This document shows positions 1 through 8,109 of a stretch of 21,271 bases of DNA, in pieces. Numbering within the stretch: position 1 is the stretch's first letter; every line of letters begins with the position of its first letter. A program made the translations under genes and the position numbers. This DNA comes from Verrucomicrobiota bacterium. Its GTDB lineage: Bacteria > Verrucomicrobiota > Verrucomicrobiia > Chthoniobacterales > JAFAMB01. Where the stretch lies: assembly GCA_019242435.1 (NCBI GenBank), contig JAFAVN010000358.1, forward strand, positions 1 through 21,271. Reading direction: 5' to 3'. The notes beneath the pieces are model-generated. The model was not told the DNA's origin. It searched no databases and was given only the letters and a program-made list of their open reading frames with translations.

Positions 1-865
1 GATTGTTTGTATTGAAGTAGCGATGTCGCTCAATGTTTTGAAAGTCGTCCATGTCGGTCTGCGGACATTGGGCGGATTCCCTTAACAATAATCGACCGTC
101 TTCGCGCCTTCGGGCTAAATGCCCCCCTTTCCGATCGGAATGGGTTCGGCGGGTGACCTCCATCAAGAAAGGTGCATCCGATTCGACAAACAATTGGAGC
201 AGATTAGGATCCAGGGTTGCTCCCAGGTTGTCGGCGTTTGATACGAAAAGGTATTTCTTACCGGCTGTTAAAAACCGCTCGAGTAACCCGGTGGTGAAAA
301 GGCTGGTGTAAAGATCTCCATGCCCGGGCGGGCACCATTCTAAGGCGGGATTCTGCGGCCAGGAAATTGGCAAGAGACTTTCTCGATCGATCTTCGGAAT
401 CTGATTTTGAAATAGCTCGAGCTGCTTGGGATCACCAAGCTCAGGATAGCGAGACAGCGCCGCGATAGTGTCGACGCTGGTGCTGAAACTGTTCATGAAA
501 TAGAGGTTCAAGTCCGAAGAGGTGGGTCCACGCAGCTGAAGATACTGGCGGACGATACTATCCAAAAACGTCAGTTCGCCCCGCACCCGTAACAGACTTT
601 TTGCTTTTGCCAGCCCCATGCTGGTACCGAGCCCGCCGTTTAGTTTCAAAATGATCGTCTGTTGAAAACGCGAGGTGCTGAGCTGCGTCGATGGATCTTC
701 CGGCAAAACCGGTAATCGGTCGATTGGCTCAATCCCGCTTTCTGGGATTAACCCGGCATCATTTCGAAGTAGCTTGCGAAACTGGAAAAGAAAAGCCTCG
801 ATTGCGACCTGGCTCATTCCCGCTGTCCGCATCTTTTTTTCGATCACAGAAACCCCTTCGCTCAT
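1..865 (-). CDS. UTP--glucose-1-phosphate uridylyltransferase (UDPGP family), partial: C-terminus beyond the window
   Basis: Makes UDP-glucose from UTP and glucose-1-phosphate in the cytoplasm. The frame is open from the ATG at 865 to the window edge (288 codons, no stop), so the gene is 3'-truncated by the window only. Visible family motifs: the nucleotide-binding loop KLNGGLGTSMG at about residues 74-84, MNSFST near 124, EWCPPGHGDLYTSL near 176, NADNLGA near 210 and EVTRR near 236. These belong to the eukaryote-type UDPGP family (PF01704), not to the GalU type of most bacteria. Full-length members have about 450-500 residues. An alternative GTG start at 898 would overlap the stop of the small upstream ORF in a GTGA arrangement, but the N-terminus of relatives fits the ATG at 865 better. 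It lies divergent to glgX-treZ-treY, which suggests a shared role in glucan/trehalose supply. Family call is firm; the start is less so. Confidence 0.93.
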   Translation of the reverse strand, partial: MSEGVSVIEKKMRTAGMSQVAIEAFLFQFRKLLRNDAGLIPESGIEPIDRLPVLPEDPSTQLSTSRFQQTIILKLNGGLGTSMGLAKAKSLLRVRGELTFLDSIVRQYLQLRGPTSSDLNLYFMNSFSTSVDTIAALSRYPELGDPKQLELFQNQIPKIDRESLLPISWPQNPALEWCPPGHGDLYTSLFTTGLLERFLTAGKKYLFVSNADNLGATLDPNLLQLFVESDAPFLMEVTRRTHSDRKGGHLARRREDGRLLLRESAQCPQTDMDDFQNIERHRYFNTNN

Positions 866-894
866 GAGGCTAAGGAAACGACAAAATCGGGTAG

Positions 895-1083
895 TCACAA
901 GGGGAGATTGAGGCCCCTTTCCTCCTCGAGAAAACCCGCGAGCTGCTTGGCCGAAAACAGGTGCTGATTTCTCGAAGAGGAAAGGACCTCAATCTCCCCC
1001 AAACGTCCGTCGAGCGGACTCGACTCGAACCAGCAGCGGTACCTCGTTGTGGAAAGCTCGACCCTATCAAAATCGTTCGACAA
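895..1083 (-). CDS. small hypothetical protein upstream of the UGP gene
   Basis: A 62-residue ORF starting at TTG 1083; an in-frame stop lies ten codons upstream, so it cannot be much longer, and no ATG is available. I do not recognise a family. The sequence reads like a compact protein: a tyrosine/tryptophan-rich first third (RYRCWFESS, residues 14-22), a likely strand GEIEVLSSS, then HLFSAKQLAGFLEEE, which looks like an amphipathic helix. The aromatic start and the 'F-x-S-x-x-x-L-A-x-F-L' end resemble small bacterial proteins of unknown function that I cannot name. Its stop TGA is 29 bp before the UGP ATG and overlaps a possible GTG start of that gene, so co-transcription with UGP is likely. 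There is no clear Shine-Dalgarno sequence. It may be a chance ORF. Confidence 0.45.
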   Translation of the reverse strand: MSNDFDRVELSTTRYRCWFESSPLDGRLGEIEVLSSSRNQHLFSAKQLAGFLEEERGLNLPL

Positions 1084-1111
1084 TTGCGGTGTCGTCCGTA
1101 ACGGGTATCAG
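1084..1111 (+). promoter_or_regulatory. possible promoter of glgX-treZ-treY
   Basis: TTGCGG at 1084-1089 and TATCAG at 1106-1111 are separated by 16 bp and resemble -35 and -10 boxes. The -10 box ends five bases before the glgX ATG at 1117, so transcription would start at or next to the A of the ATG, giving a leaderless mRNA. This agrees with the lack of a Shine-Dalgarno sequence before glgX. Read by eye only; matches of this quality also occur by chance. Confidence 0.22.
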
Positions 1112-1116
1112 AGCGT

Positions 1117-3336
1117 ATGAACAAGATGAGGGTATGGCCTGGGGCGCCCTATCCCCTAGGGGCTACATGGACCGGTGGCGGGGTAAATTTCGCGCTCTAC
1201 TCTGCGAACGCGACCGGAGTTGACCTTTGTCTTTTTGATACGCCGGAATCCGACCAGGAAAATCTCCGCATCAGGTTAAAAGAAAAGACTGATCACGTTT
1301 GGCATGTGTTTCTGCCCGATGCGCGGCCTGGGCAACTGTATGGCTATCGGGTGTATGGTCCCTATGCTCCTCAGGAAGGTCACCGGTTCAATGCTTCGAA
1401 GGTGCTCATAGATCCTTACACCAAAGCTATCGCCGGCAAAGTGCTCTGGGGACCGGAGGTATTCGGCTACCCGCTTGGGAACCCGGCCGAGGACCTCAAA
1501 CGAGATTATCAAGACGACGCGGCCTTGGTACCAAAGTGCGTGGTAATAGATCCTGCCTTTGATTGGGAAGGCGACCAGCTACTTCGCGTCCCCCTTCATA
1601 AAAGCGTCATTTATGAGGTGCATGTCAAAGGATTCACCAAGCTTTGGGAAGCTATCCCGAAAGAAATTCGCGGAACCTATGCAGGTGTCGGTTCGCCTGA
1701 AGCGGTTCGCTACCTGCAGAGATTAGGAATTACGGCGATCGAGCTGCTGCCGGTTCACGAGCATTGTGATGACGGTTTTCTGCTCGATCGCGGCGTCTCA
1801 AATTACTGGGGCTACAACACGATTGGTTTTTTTGCGCCGGAAAGCGGATACTCCAGCCAAGGATTCCTGGGAGAGCAGGTGACGGAGTTTAAGAGAATGG
1901 TGCAAAGCCTGCATCGTGCCGGGATCGAAGTAATTCTGGACGTGGTTTATAACCATACCGCCGAAGGTAATCACCTTGGTCCGACGCTTTCGTTCAAAGG
2001 TGTCGATAACGCTGCCTACTACCGGTTAGTGCCCGATAACTTGCGGTATTACATGGATTATACCGGCTGCGGTAATACCCCGAACACCACGAATTCCCGG
2101 GTGTTACAGCTGATCATGGATAGTCTTCGATACTGGGTAACCGAAATGCACGTGGATGGCTTCCGGTTTGATCTCGCCTCAGCCCTTGGCCGCGAAGAGC
2201 ACCTGGTAAACCCGCGCTCCGGGTTTTTCGATATCCTGCTGCAAGACCCGGTGTTATCGCAGGTCAAATTGATCGCGGAACCGTGGGACTTGGGTGAAGG
2301 CGGTTACCTGGTCGGTAATTTCCCGGTCCCTTTCTCCGAATGGAACGGCAAATATCGCGACTGTATTCGCCGCTACTGGAAAGGGGATGATGGCGTTTTA
2401 GCGGAGTTTGCTTATCGGTTCAGCGGCAGCCCTGATCTGTATCAGCATCATGGCAGAGATCCGAGAGCCAGCATCAATTTCGTCACCGTACATGATGGCT
2501 TCACGCTGAACGATCTGGTGTCGTATAACGAAAAGCATAATGAGGCTAATGGGGAAGAGAACCGGGACGGAGATAACCATAATAACTCCTGGAATTGCGG
2601 TGTGGAAGGCTCGACCGCCGATTTAGAGGTGAATCGCCTGCGCGAGCGCCAAAAACGAAATTTTCTGGCAACTCTGTTCTTGTCCCAGGGGGTTCCATTG
2701 CTCAACGCCGGAGACGAGTTTTCGCGAACTCAGAACGGCAACAACAATGTTTATTGCCAGGATAACGAGCTTTCTTGGTTCAATTGGAGCTGGACTGCGG
2801 GACAAGAGGACCTCTTCCAGTTTTGTTGGCGATTAATCAAATTCCGGCATCAGCATCCGGTATTTCATCGCCCCAAATATTTTACCGGTCGCAGGATTCG
2901 TGGCTCCGATGTAAAAGATCTTATGTGGTTTGCTCCGAACGGAGCTGAGATGAAGGACGCCGATTGGACGAATGGATTCGCTAAGTGCGTGGGCGTGCTG
3001 CTAAACGGTATGGCTGTCGATGTGCGAGATGAAGAAGGCGCAGCCATCCGTGATGATACGTTCATCCTGCTCTGCAATGCCCACCACGACACTTTGACTT
3101 TCGTATTACCGGGCGCAGAAGACAGCCGTTGGGAGTTGGTGATTGACACCGATATCGGATTTGTAAAGGAAGGCAAGATTATCCCGGCGGGTGAAGAAAT
3201 CGAACTGATGGAACGGAGCCTTTGCCTATTGCGCCTGTCCGGGGAAAGCCAGTTTTTAGGCCATGAAGAGTCGTGGCCAACTCGCGAAGGAAAGACGCCG
3301 TCGAAAGCTCCTGTCAAAAGAGAGGAACTAGGATGA
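1117..3336 (+). CDS. glgX: glycogen debranching enzyme GlgX/TreX (isoamylase type, GH13)
   Basis: Hydrolyses alpha-1,6 branch points of glycogen or limit dextrin and releases linear maltodextrins, the substrate of TreY. 739 residues, normal for the family (about 650-750). An N-terminal CBM48-like domain (APYPLGATWTGGGVNFALYS, about 10-29) is followed by a GH13 barrel: DVVYNHTAEGN near 277, the nucleophile D352 in HVDGFRFDLAS, the acid/base E388 in LIAEPWDLGEGGY, and the third carboxylate D460 in VTVHDGFTLNDLVSYNEKHN. All three catalytic residues are present. The ATG at 1117 was chosen because it is the first in frame; an ATG three codons on is also possible, and neither has a clear Shine-Dalgarno sequence. 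The stop overlaps the treZ ATG as ATGA, so translation is probably coupled. The trehalose context makes it the TreX member of a TreX-TreZ-TreY set. Confidence 0.96.
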   Translation: MNKMRVWPGAPYPLGATWTGGGVNFALYSANATGVDLCLFDTPESDQENLRIRLKEKTDHVWHVFLPDARPGQLYGYRVYGPYAPQEGHRFNASKVLIDPYTKAIAGKVLWGPEVFGYPLGNPAEDLKRDYQDDAALVPKCVVIDPAFDWEGDQLLRVPLHKSVIYEVHVKGFTKLWEAIPKEIRGTYAGVGSPEAVRYLQRLGITAIELLPVHEHCDDGFLLDRGVSNYWGYNTIGFFAPESGYSSQGFLGEQVTEFKRMVQSLHRAGIEVILDVVYNHTAEGNHLGPTLSFKGVDNAAYYRLVPDNLRYYMDYTGCGNTPNTTNSRVLQLIMDSLRYWVTEMHVDGFRFDLASALGREEHLVNPRSGFFDILLQDPVLSQVKLIAEPWDLGEGGYLVGNFPVPFSEWNGKYRDCIRRYWKGDDGVLAEFAYRFSGSPDLYQHHGRDPRASINFVTVHDGFTLNDLVSYNEKHNEANGEENRDGDNHNNSWNCGVEGSTADLEVNRLRERQKRNFLATLFLSQGVPLLNAGDEFSRTQNGNNNVYCQDNELSWFNWSWTAGQEDLFQFCWRLIKFRHQHPVFHRPKYFTGRRIRGSDVKDLMWFAPNGAEMKDADWTNGFAKCVGVLLNGMAVDVRDEEGAAIRDDTFILLCNAHHDTLTFVLPGAEDSRWELVIDTDIGFVKEGKIIPAGEEIELMERSLCLLRLSGESQFLGHEESWPTREGKTPSKAPVKREELG

Positions 3337-5216
3337 TTCAGAGACGTTATGCGCAAGGTGCAGAACCCACCGTGGCCGGTGTTTCGTTCCGGACCTGGGC
3401 GCCCCAAAAGAAATCAGTATCCGTGGTGTTGCTGGACGCGAACCGGAATCCGATTCGAGAACTGCCGGCGCAAGCAGAAAGCAGCGGGTACTATTCTGTG
3501 GAAGATCCCGATGCTAAGGCCGGGATGTTTTATCAATACCGGCTGGACGGCAACGTCTTTCCCGACCCGGCGTCCCGGTTCCAACCCTATGGTGTACACG
3601 GTCCTTCGGAGATCATCGCTTCGAGTACTTTTGTCTGGTCTGACCAAAGCTGGCGTCCGCCGAATCTAAGAGACCTGATCATCTATGAGTTGCACGTCGG
3701 CACGTTTACACCGGCAGGAAGCTTCCGCGCCGTCGCCGAACATTTTGAGCATTTACTACGGCTCGGAGTGAACGCCATTGAGGTGATGCCGATCGCAGAT
3801 TTCCCGGGAGATCGCAACTGGGGCTACGACGGCGTCAGTCCTTACGCCCCCTGCCGGGCTTACGGCCGGCCTGACGATCTGCGCTACTTCGTTAACGCAG
3901 CTCATGCCGCCGGGTTAGCGGTCATTCTCGATATCGTTTACAACCATTTCGGTCCGGATGGTAATTATCTCGGCGCTTATTCCGACGATTATTTCAATTC
4001 TGAGCACCACACTCCCTGGGGAGCCGCATTCAATTTTGACACTGAGCGTTCAGCGGCGGTGCGCTCGTTTTTCGTGGAGAATTCAATCTATTGGCGGGAG
4101 GAATTCCACTTCGATGGATTCCGTCTCGATGCTACCCAGGCGATTCCCGACGATTCCGAAAGGCATATAATTCAGGAGATTACAGAGGAGATTCAGCGTC
4201 GTGGCGGTATCGTCATTTGCGAGGACCCGCGAAACGAAAGACGCATTGTTCTACCTCGTTCCGAGGGCGGTTACGGTTGTGATGCGGTTTGGGCAGATGA
4301 TTTTCATCATGTTGTCCGCACGTTGATGACAGGCGAAGACGAAGGGTACTTAGGATACTTTGCAGGAACGCCAGAACAGCTGTTGGCGACCATCCGCGAA
4401 GGCTGGTTGTTCACGGGACAGTTGCAGAAGGATGGAATTCCACGCGGCACCAAGGGAGTCGATATTGAGCCGGAGCGTTTCGTTGTCTGCATTTCCAACC
4501 ACGATCAGGTTGGTAACCGAGCTTTTGGTGATCGGCTCCACGCCGTGATCTCGCCGGAGTCTTATCGGGCTGCTTCGGCCCTTTGTCTCTTCGTGCCATA
4601 TACGCCGATGCTTTTTATGGGGCAGGAGTGGGCCTGCTCATCGCCATTCTGTTATTTTACCGATCACGAACCCATTCTCGGGCGCAATATTTCAAAAGGC
4701 AGACGGAAGGAATTCGAACAGTTTTCCGCGTTCCGCGAGGAGAAAAAACGCGAGAAAATACCCGACCCACAAGCCGAATCGACGTTTCTGCAATCAAAGC
4801 TGAATTGGCGGGAAACTGGCGCCGCCGGTCATCTGGCAACCCTCCGTCTTTACCAGGAATTTATTCGTTTCCGGCAAACCAAATTGACTGACCGGCGAAG
4901 GGGCACTTGGAGAGCAGAGCTGGTGGCGGCTCAAACGTTGGCATTACGTTACTCACCCCCTGCGGGCTCCGATGTGCTGATCCTGGCGCAATTGACTCCG
5001 ATCAAAGCCACCATAGAGGCAGGGGCAGCGATTCTTCGCCTGGTAGATGGCTTCCGCTGGGAATTCGCACTGTCTTCTAACGAACCGGCGTACGGCGGGG
5101 AGCAGCACGGGTTCTATGATCCCAAGAAAGAGGCATTTTCTTTGATCCAGCCGGAGACAATCGTGTTTGTGGCCCATCCATCCAATAACGGAGGTAATCC
5201 AGACCATGGCTTTTAA
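3333..5216 (+). CDS. treZ: malto-oligosyltrehalose trehalohydrolase TreZ
   Basis: Cleaves trehalose from the end of maltooligosyltrehalose, the product of TreY (second step of the TreY-TreZ pathway). 627 residues from the ATG at 3333, slightly longer than most relatives (about 560-610). N-terminal CBM48/E-set-type domain (GVSFRTWAP), then the GH13 barrel: LIIYELHVGTFTPAGSF near 113, VMPIADFPGDRNWGYDGV near 151, ILDIVYNHFGPDGN near 196. Catalytic residues by motif: D266 in FDGFRLDATQAI, E297 in VICEDPRNE and D391 in CISNHDQVGNRAFGDRL. The frame is open further upstream to 3273, but 3333 is preferred: it has GAGG upstream and gives the expected N-terminus. It overlaps glgX by 4 bp and treY by 11 bp, so the three genes form one operon. 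Confidence 0.96.
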   Translation: MIQRRYAQGAEPTVAGVSFRTWAPQKKSVSVVLLDANRNPIRELPAQAESSGYYSVEDPDAKAGMFYQYRLDGNVFPDPASRFQPYGVHGPSEIIASSTFVWSDQSWRPPNLRDLIIYELHVGTFTPAGSFRAVAEHFEHLLRLGVNAIEVMPIADFPGDRNWGYDGVSPYAPCRAYGRPDDLRYFVNAAHAAGLAVILDIVYNHFGPDGNYLGAYSDDYFNSEHHTPWGAAFNFDTERSAAVRSFFVENSIYWREEFHFDGFRLDATQAIPDDSERHIIQEITEEIQRRGGIVICEDPRNERRIVLPRSEGGYGCDAVWADDFHHVVRTLMTGEDEGYLGYFAGTPEQLLATIREGWLFTGQLQKDGIPRGTKGVDIEPERFVVCISNHDQVGNRAFGDRLHAVISPESYRAASALCLFVPYTPMLFMGQEWACSSPFCYFTDHEPILGRNISKGRRKEFEQFSAFREEKKREKIPDPQAESTFLQSKLNWRETGAAGHLATLRLYQEFIRFRQTKLTDRRRGTWRAELVAAQTLALRYSPPAGSDVLILAQLTPIKATIEAGAAILRLVDGFRWEFALSSNEPAYGGEQHGFYDPKKEAFSLIQPETIVFVAHPSNNGGNPDHGF

Positions 5217-8034
5217 ACCGCGAATCCCGATAGCGACTTATCGGCTGCAATTCAGCCGTAACTTCACCTTCAAAGATGCCGTCGGCATCATCCCTTACCT
5301 GGAAAAACTCGGGATCAGTGATGTATACAGCTCGCCGTTCTATCGCTCACGGGGAGCAACCGATCATGGATACGACGTAATCAATCACAACGAGCTTAAT
5401 CCTGCGCTGGGAACCATGGAGGAGTTCCAAACCTTCGTGGCTGCTTTAAAGGAACGTAATATGGGGCATATCGCCGATTTCGTTCCTAACCACATGGGGA
5501 TTGCCGACCCGGATAATCTCTGGTGGATGGATGTGCTGGAGAACGGTCCGGGATCCACCTACGCTCCCTTCTTCGATATCGATTGGGATCCGCTAAAGCA
5601 ACAGCTCCGAGATAAAGTGCTACTGCCGGTACTCGGCGACCAATATGGAAAGGTACTCGAAAGAGGGGAGTTCGGGCTTGATTTTCATGACGGCGCTTTT
5701 TTCGTGAAATATTTCGACTGGGTCTTTCCGCTCAATCCCAGGACCTATCCGCAGATCCTGCGAATCGCTCTGGAGAAGCTTCACGGTTACGACGAAGAAG
5801 TAATGTATCTCGAACTCGAGAGTATCATTACTGCCCTCGAGCATTTGCCCCTTCGAACTCAGATTGAGGAAGAAAAGATTCGAGAACGAGCCAGAGAAAA
5901 AGAGGTGGCTAAACGAAGAATAGCCCGGCTTTGCGCGGAATTTCCTCAGGTCGCTGATGCCATTCAAAGAGCGATTAACCGGCTGGAAGGCAAGGTGGGA
6001 GACTCGAGGTCGTTTGATTTGCTTGATAATCTACTTAATTCGCAACCGTACCGCCTCAGTTATTGGCGAGTTGCTGCCGAGGAAATTAACTACCGGCGAT
6101 TTTTTGACGTAAACGAGCTCGCCGCTATCAAGGTAGAAAATCCTGTCGTATTCGAAACGATCCATCGGTGGCTGTTTCAACTCTTGGCGGATGGCAGCGT
6201 CACCGGGGTCCGCATCGATCATGTCGACGGTCTGCAAGATCCGCGGAAATACCTTTCAACCTTGCAACTTCGATATCAAGATGGCTCAGACGAGGAGTTC
6301 ATTGCTGCGGTCAACCCCGAGCACGGGTGCTATCTGATTGTTGAGAAGATCCTCGAAGAAGAGGAACGCCTCCGGAGTGACTGGCCGGTTCACGGGACCA
6401 CCGGTTACGATTTTGCCTATGAAGCGACTCAGTTGCTGGTCGATTCCAGCAATGGGGATCGGTTTTCCCGAATTTATCGAGAGTTCATCGATCGGTATGT
6501 TCATGTGGAGTCGCTGGTCTACGAGAAAAAGAAGTTGGTGATGGAAGTGACATTGGCCAGCGACATTGAAAGCCTCGGGCACATGTTGAGCGAATTAGCG
6601 GAACGCGACCGCCTACACCGGGATTTTACGTTGGACACGCTCAGCACAGTGGTAAGCGAGCTCATTGCCTGTTTCCCGGTCTACCGGACTTATATCAGTG
6701 CCGAGGCCGGTGTTTCTGAAAGCGATCGCCATGTTATCCTGCGGGCCGTTCGCGCCGCCAAGCGCCGAAATGCGGCGATGGATCCATCGATCTTCGATTT
6801 TTTGCGAGGCATTCTTTTGTTCGAGCATTTTGATTCGGCGGATGAGACTACGCGGGAACTGCAGCTGCAATTTGTGTACAAGTTCCAGCAGTCGACCGGA
6901 CCGATCATGGCCAAAGGTTTAGAAGACACCGCCTTCTACATCTTCAATCGGCTGACGGGGTTGAATGAAGTCGGCGGTGCGCCTCAGCAATTTGGTATGT
7001 CGCTTGAGCGGTTTCATGAGCGGACCCGGCTCCGACTCGCGGAAACACCTAACACGCTGTTGACGTTGACTACTCATGACACCAAGAGAAGCGAGGATGT
7101 GCGTGCTCGTATCGCGGTCCTGAGCGAGCTGCCGGATCAATGGCAGAGCTGGATTCACGAGTGGCAGAAACTTGCGACCGGTGCAAAATCCGATTTGGAA
7201 GGAGAGATCGCTCCCAACGCGAATGAAGAATATTTTTATTATCAGACGCTGCTGGGAACCTGGCCGCTAAATGAGGAGGACGCTAAAGAAAGGTATGTGG
7301 AACGGATCCAGCGCTACATGCTGAAGGCCATTAAAGAAGCAAAGGTTAATAGTAGCTGGGTCTCGCCAAACGAAAATTGGGAGAATGCTGTCAGCCGGTT
7401 TGTGGCAAAAACATTGGAGCCTGACCACTTGTTCCGGCAAGCAATTGCAAAAGCCGCAGAAGAGATCGCCTGGCATGGCATGCTGAACTCTCTGTCGCAG
7501 ACAATCCTGAAGCTGACTTGTCCAGGGGTACCTGACTTTTATCAAGGGTCCGAATTATGGGATCTTCGGTTAGTCGATCCGGACAACCGCGGTCCGATCG
7601 ATTACTCGGCTCGCCAGGAAGCGCTGGAACAAATCGAAGGCAAGGTTCCTGAAACGCTGCTTTCGGATTGGAAAAATGGCTTTATCAAATTGGCTATCGT
7701 ACACACCATTCTGCAGCTTCGTAAACGGTCACCGCGCTTGTTCCAGAGCGGCACTTATTCTTCGCTGTACGCTACCGGTTCCAAACGTGATTGCTGCGTC
7801 GCCTTCCATCGGCGCAGCGAGACCGAAGAAATATTGGTGATTGTTCCTCGCTTTACCACTCGGCTTGGGGGTATAAACCAGCCCTTTGACTGGGGTAACA
7901 CCCAGCTTCTCATCGATGAATCGGTCCCCGCCATGCGTGATGTGCTGAGTTCCCGGAAGCTGGCGAAGGGCCAAGACAGCCTGTCCTTGAAAGCCCTGCA
8001 GAGTTTCCCATTCGCGGTATTCAGCACTTTGTGA
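5206..8034 (+). CDS. treY: malto-oligosyltrehalose synthase TreY (GH13)
   Basis: Isomerises the reducing-end alpha-1,4 bond of a maltodextrin to alpha,alpha-1,1, producing maltooligosyltrehalose for TreZ. 942 residues from the ATG at 5206, which has a good Shine-Dalgarno (GGAGG, 10 bp upstream); the frame is open to 5167 but the protein clearly begins MAFKPRIPIATYRLQF. Family signatures: SDVYSSPFYRSRGATDHGYD near 37, DFVPNHMGI near 87, catalytic D338 in VTGVRIDHVDGLQDP, E380 in LIVEKIL, and D625 in TLTTHDTKRSEDVRAR. The C-terminal PGVPDFYQGSELWDLRLVDP block is also diagnostic. Relatives are usually 700-950 residues; the large charged insertion around residues 215-270 places this one at the long end. 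Last gene of the glgX-treZ-treY operon, converging on ispH. Confidence 0.96.
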   Translation: MAFKPRIPIATYRLQFSRNFTFKDAVGIIPYLEKLGISDVYSSPFYRSRGATDHGYDVINHNELNPALGTMEEFQTFVAALKERNMGHIADFVPNHMGIADPDNLWWMDVLENGPGSTYAPFFDIDWDPLKQQLRDKVLLPVLGDQYGKVLERGEFGLDFHDGAFFVKYFDWVFPLNPRTYPQILRIALEKLHGYDEEVMYLELESIITALEHLPLRTQIEEEKIRERAREKEVAKRRIARLCAEFPQVADAIQRAINRLEGKVGDSRSFDLLDNLLNSQPYRLSYWRVAAEEINYRRFFDVNELAAIKVENPVVFETIHRWLFQLLADGSVTGVRIDHVDGLQDPRKYLSTLQLRYQDGSDEEFIAAVNPEHGCYLIVEKILEEEERLRSDWPVHGTTGYDFAYEATQLLVDSSNGDRFSRIYREFIDRYVHVESLVYEKKKLVMEVTLASDIESLGHMLSELAERDRLHRDFTLDTLSTVVSELIACFPVYRTYISAEAGVSESDRHVILRAVRAAKRRNAAMDPSIFDFLRGILLFEHFDSADETTRELQLQFVYKFQQSTGPIMAKGLEDTAFYIFNRLTGLNEVGGAPQQFGMSLERFHERTRLRLAETPNTLLTLTTHDTKRSEDVRARIAVLSELPDQWQSWIHEWQKLATGAKSDLEGEIAPNANEEYFYYQTLLGTWPLNEEDAKERYVERIQRYMLKAIKEAKVNSSWVSPNENWENAVSRFVAKTLEPDHLFRQAIAKAAEEIAWHGMLNSLSQTILKLTCPGVPDFYQGSELWDLRLVDPDNRGPIDYSARQEALEQIEGKVPETLLSDWKNGFIKLAIVHTILQLRKRSPRLFQSGTYSSLYATGSKRDCCVAFHRRSETEEILVIVPRFTTRLGGINQPFDWGNTQLLIDESVPAMRDVLSSRKLAKGQDSLSLKALQSFPFAVFSTL

Positions 8035-8040
8035 GGGACA

Positions 8041-8109
8041 GCGGTTCGCGGCAAGAACCGCCAACCGCCAACCGCGAACTGAACTGCGAACGGCGAACCG
8101 CGAACTCAC
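8041..8109. repeat. iterated 7-bp intergenic repeat with terminal hairpin (treY/ispH gap)
   Basis: Between the convergent stops of treY and ispH, seven-base words of the type AACCGCC/AACCGCG recur in phase: 8056, 8063, 8070, then after a 5-bp partial unit 8082, 8089, 8096, with a degenerate last unit to 8109. The opening GCGGTTCGC (8041-8049) is an exact inverse complement of GCGAACCGC (8093-8101), so the stretch can fold with a 9-bp GC-rich stem and serve as a bidirectional terminator. No T-tract follows. The last bases include the ispH stop codon (8106-8108). Confidence 0.8.

Noticed and set aside
870..1124. 84-codon minus-strand ORF overlapping the small ORF ahead of UGP
   Set aside because: It overlaps the start of glgX and the alternative small ORF; its product is arginine/serine-rich and looks like a shadow frame. 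The frame at 895-1083 reads better.
2865..3407. 180-codon minus-strand ORF over the glgX/treZ junction
   Set aside because: It lies antisense to two GH13 enzymes with all motifs in place and has a serine-rich shadow composition.
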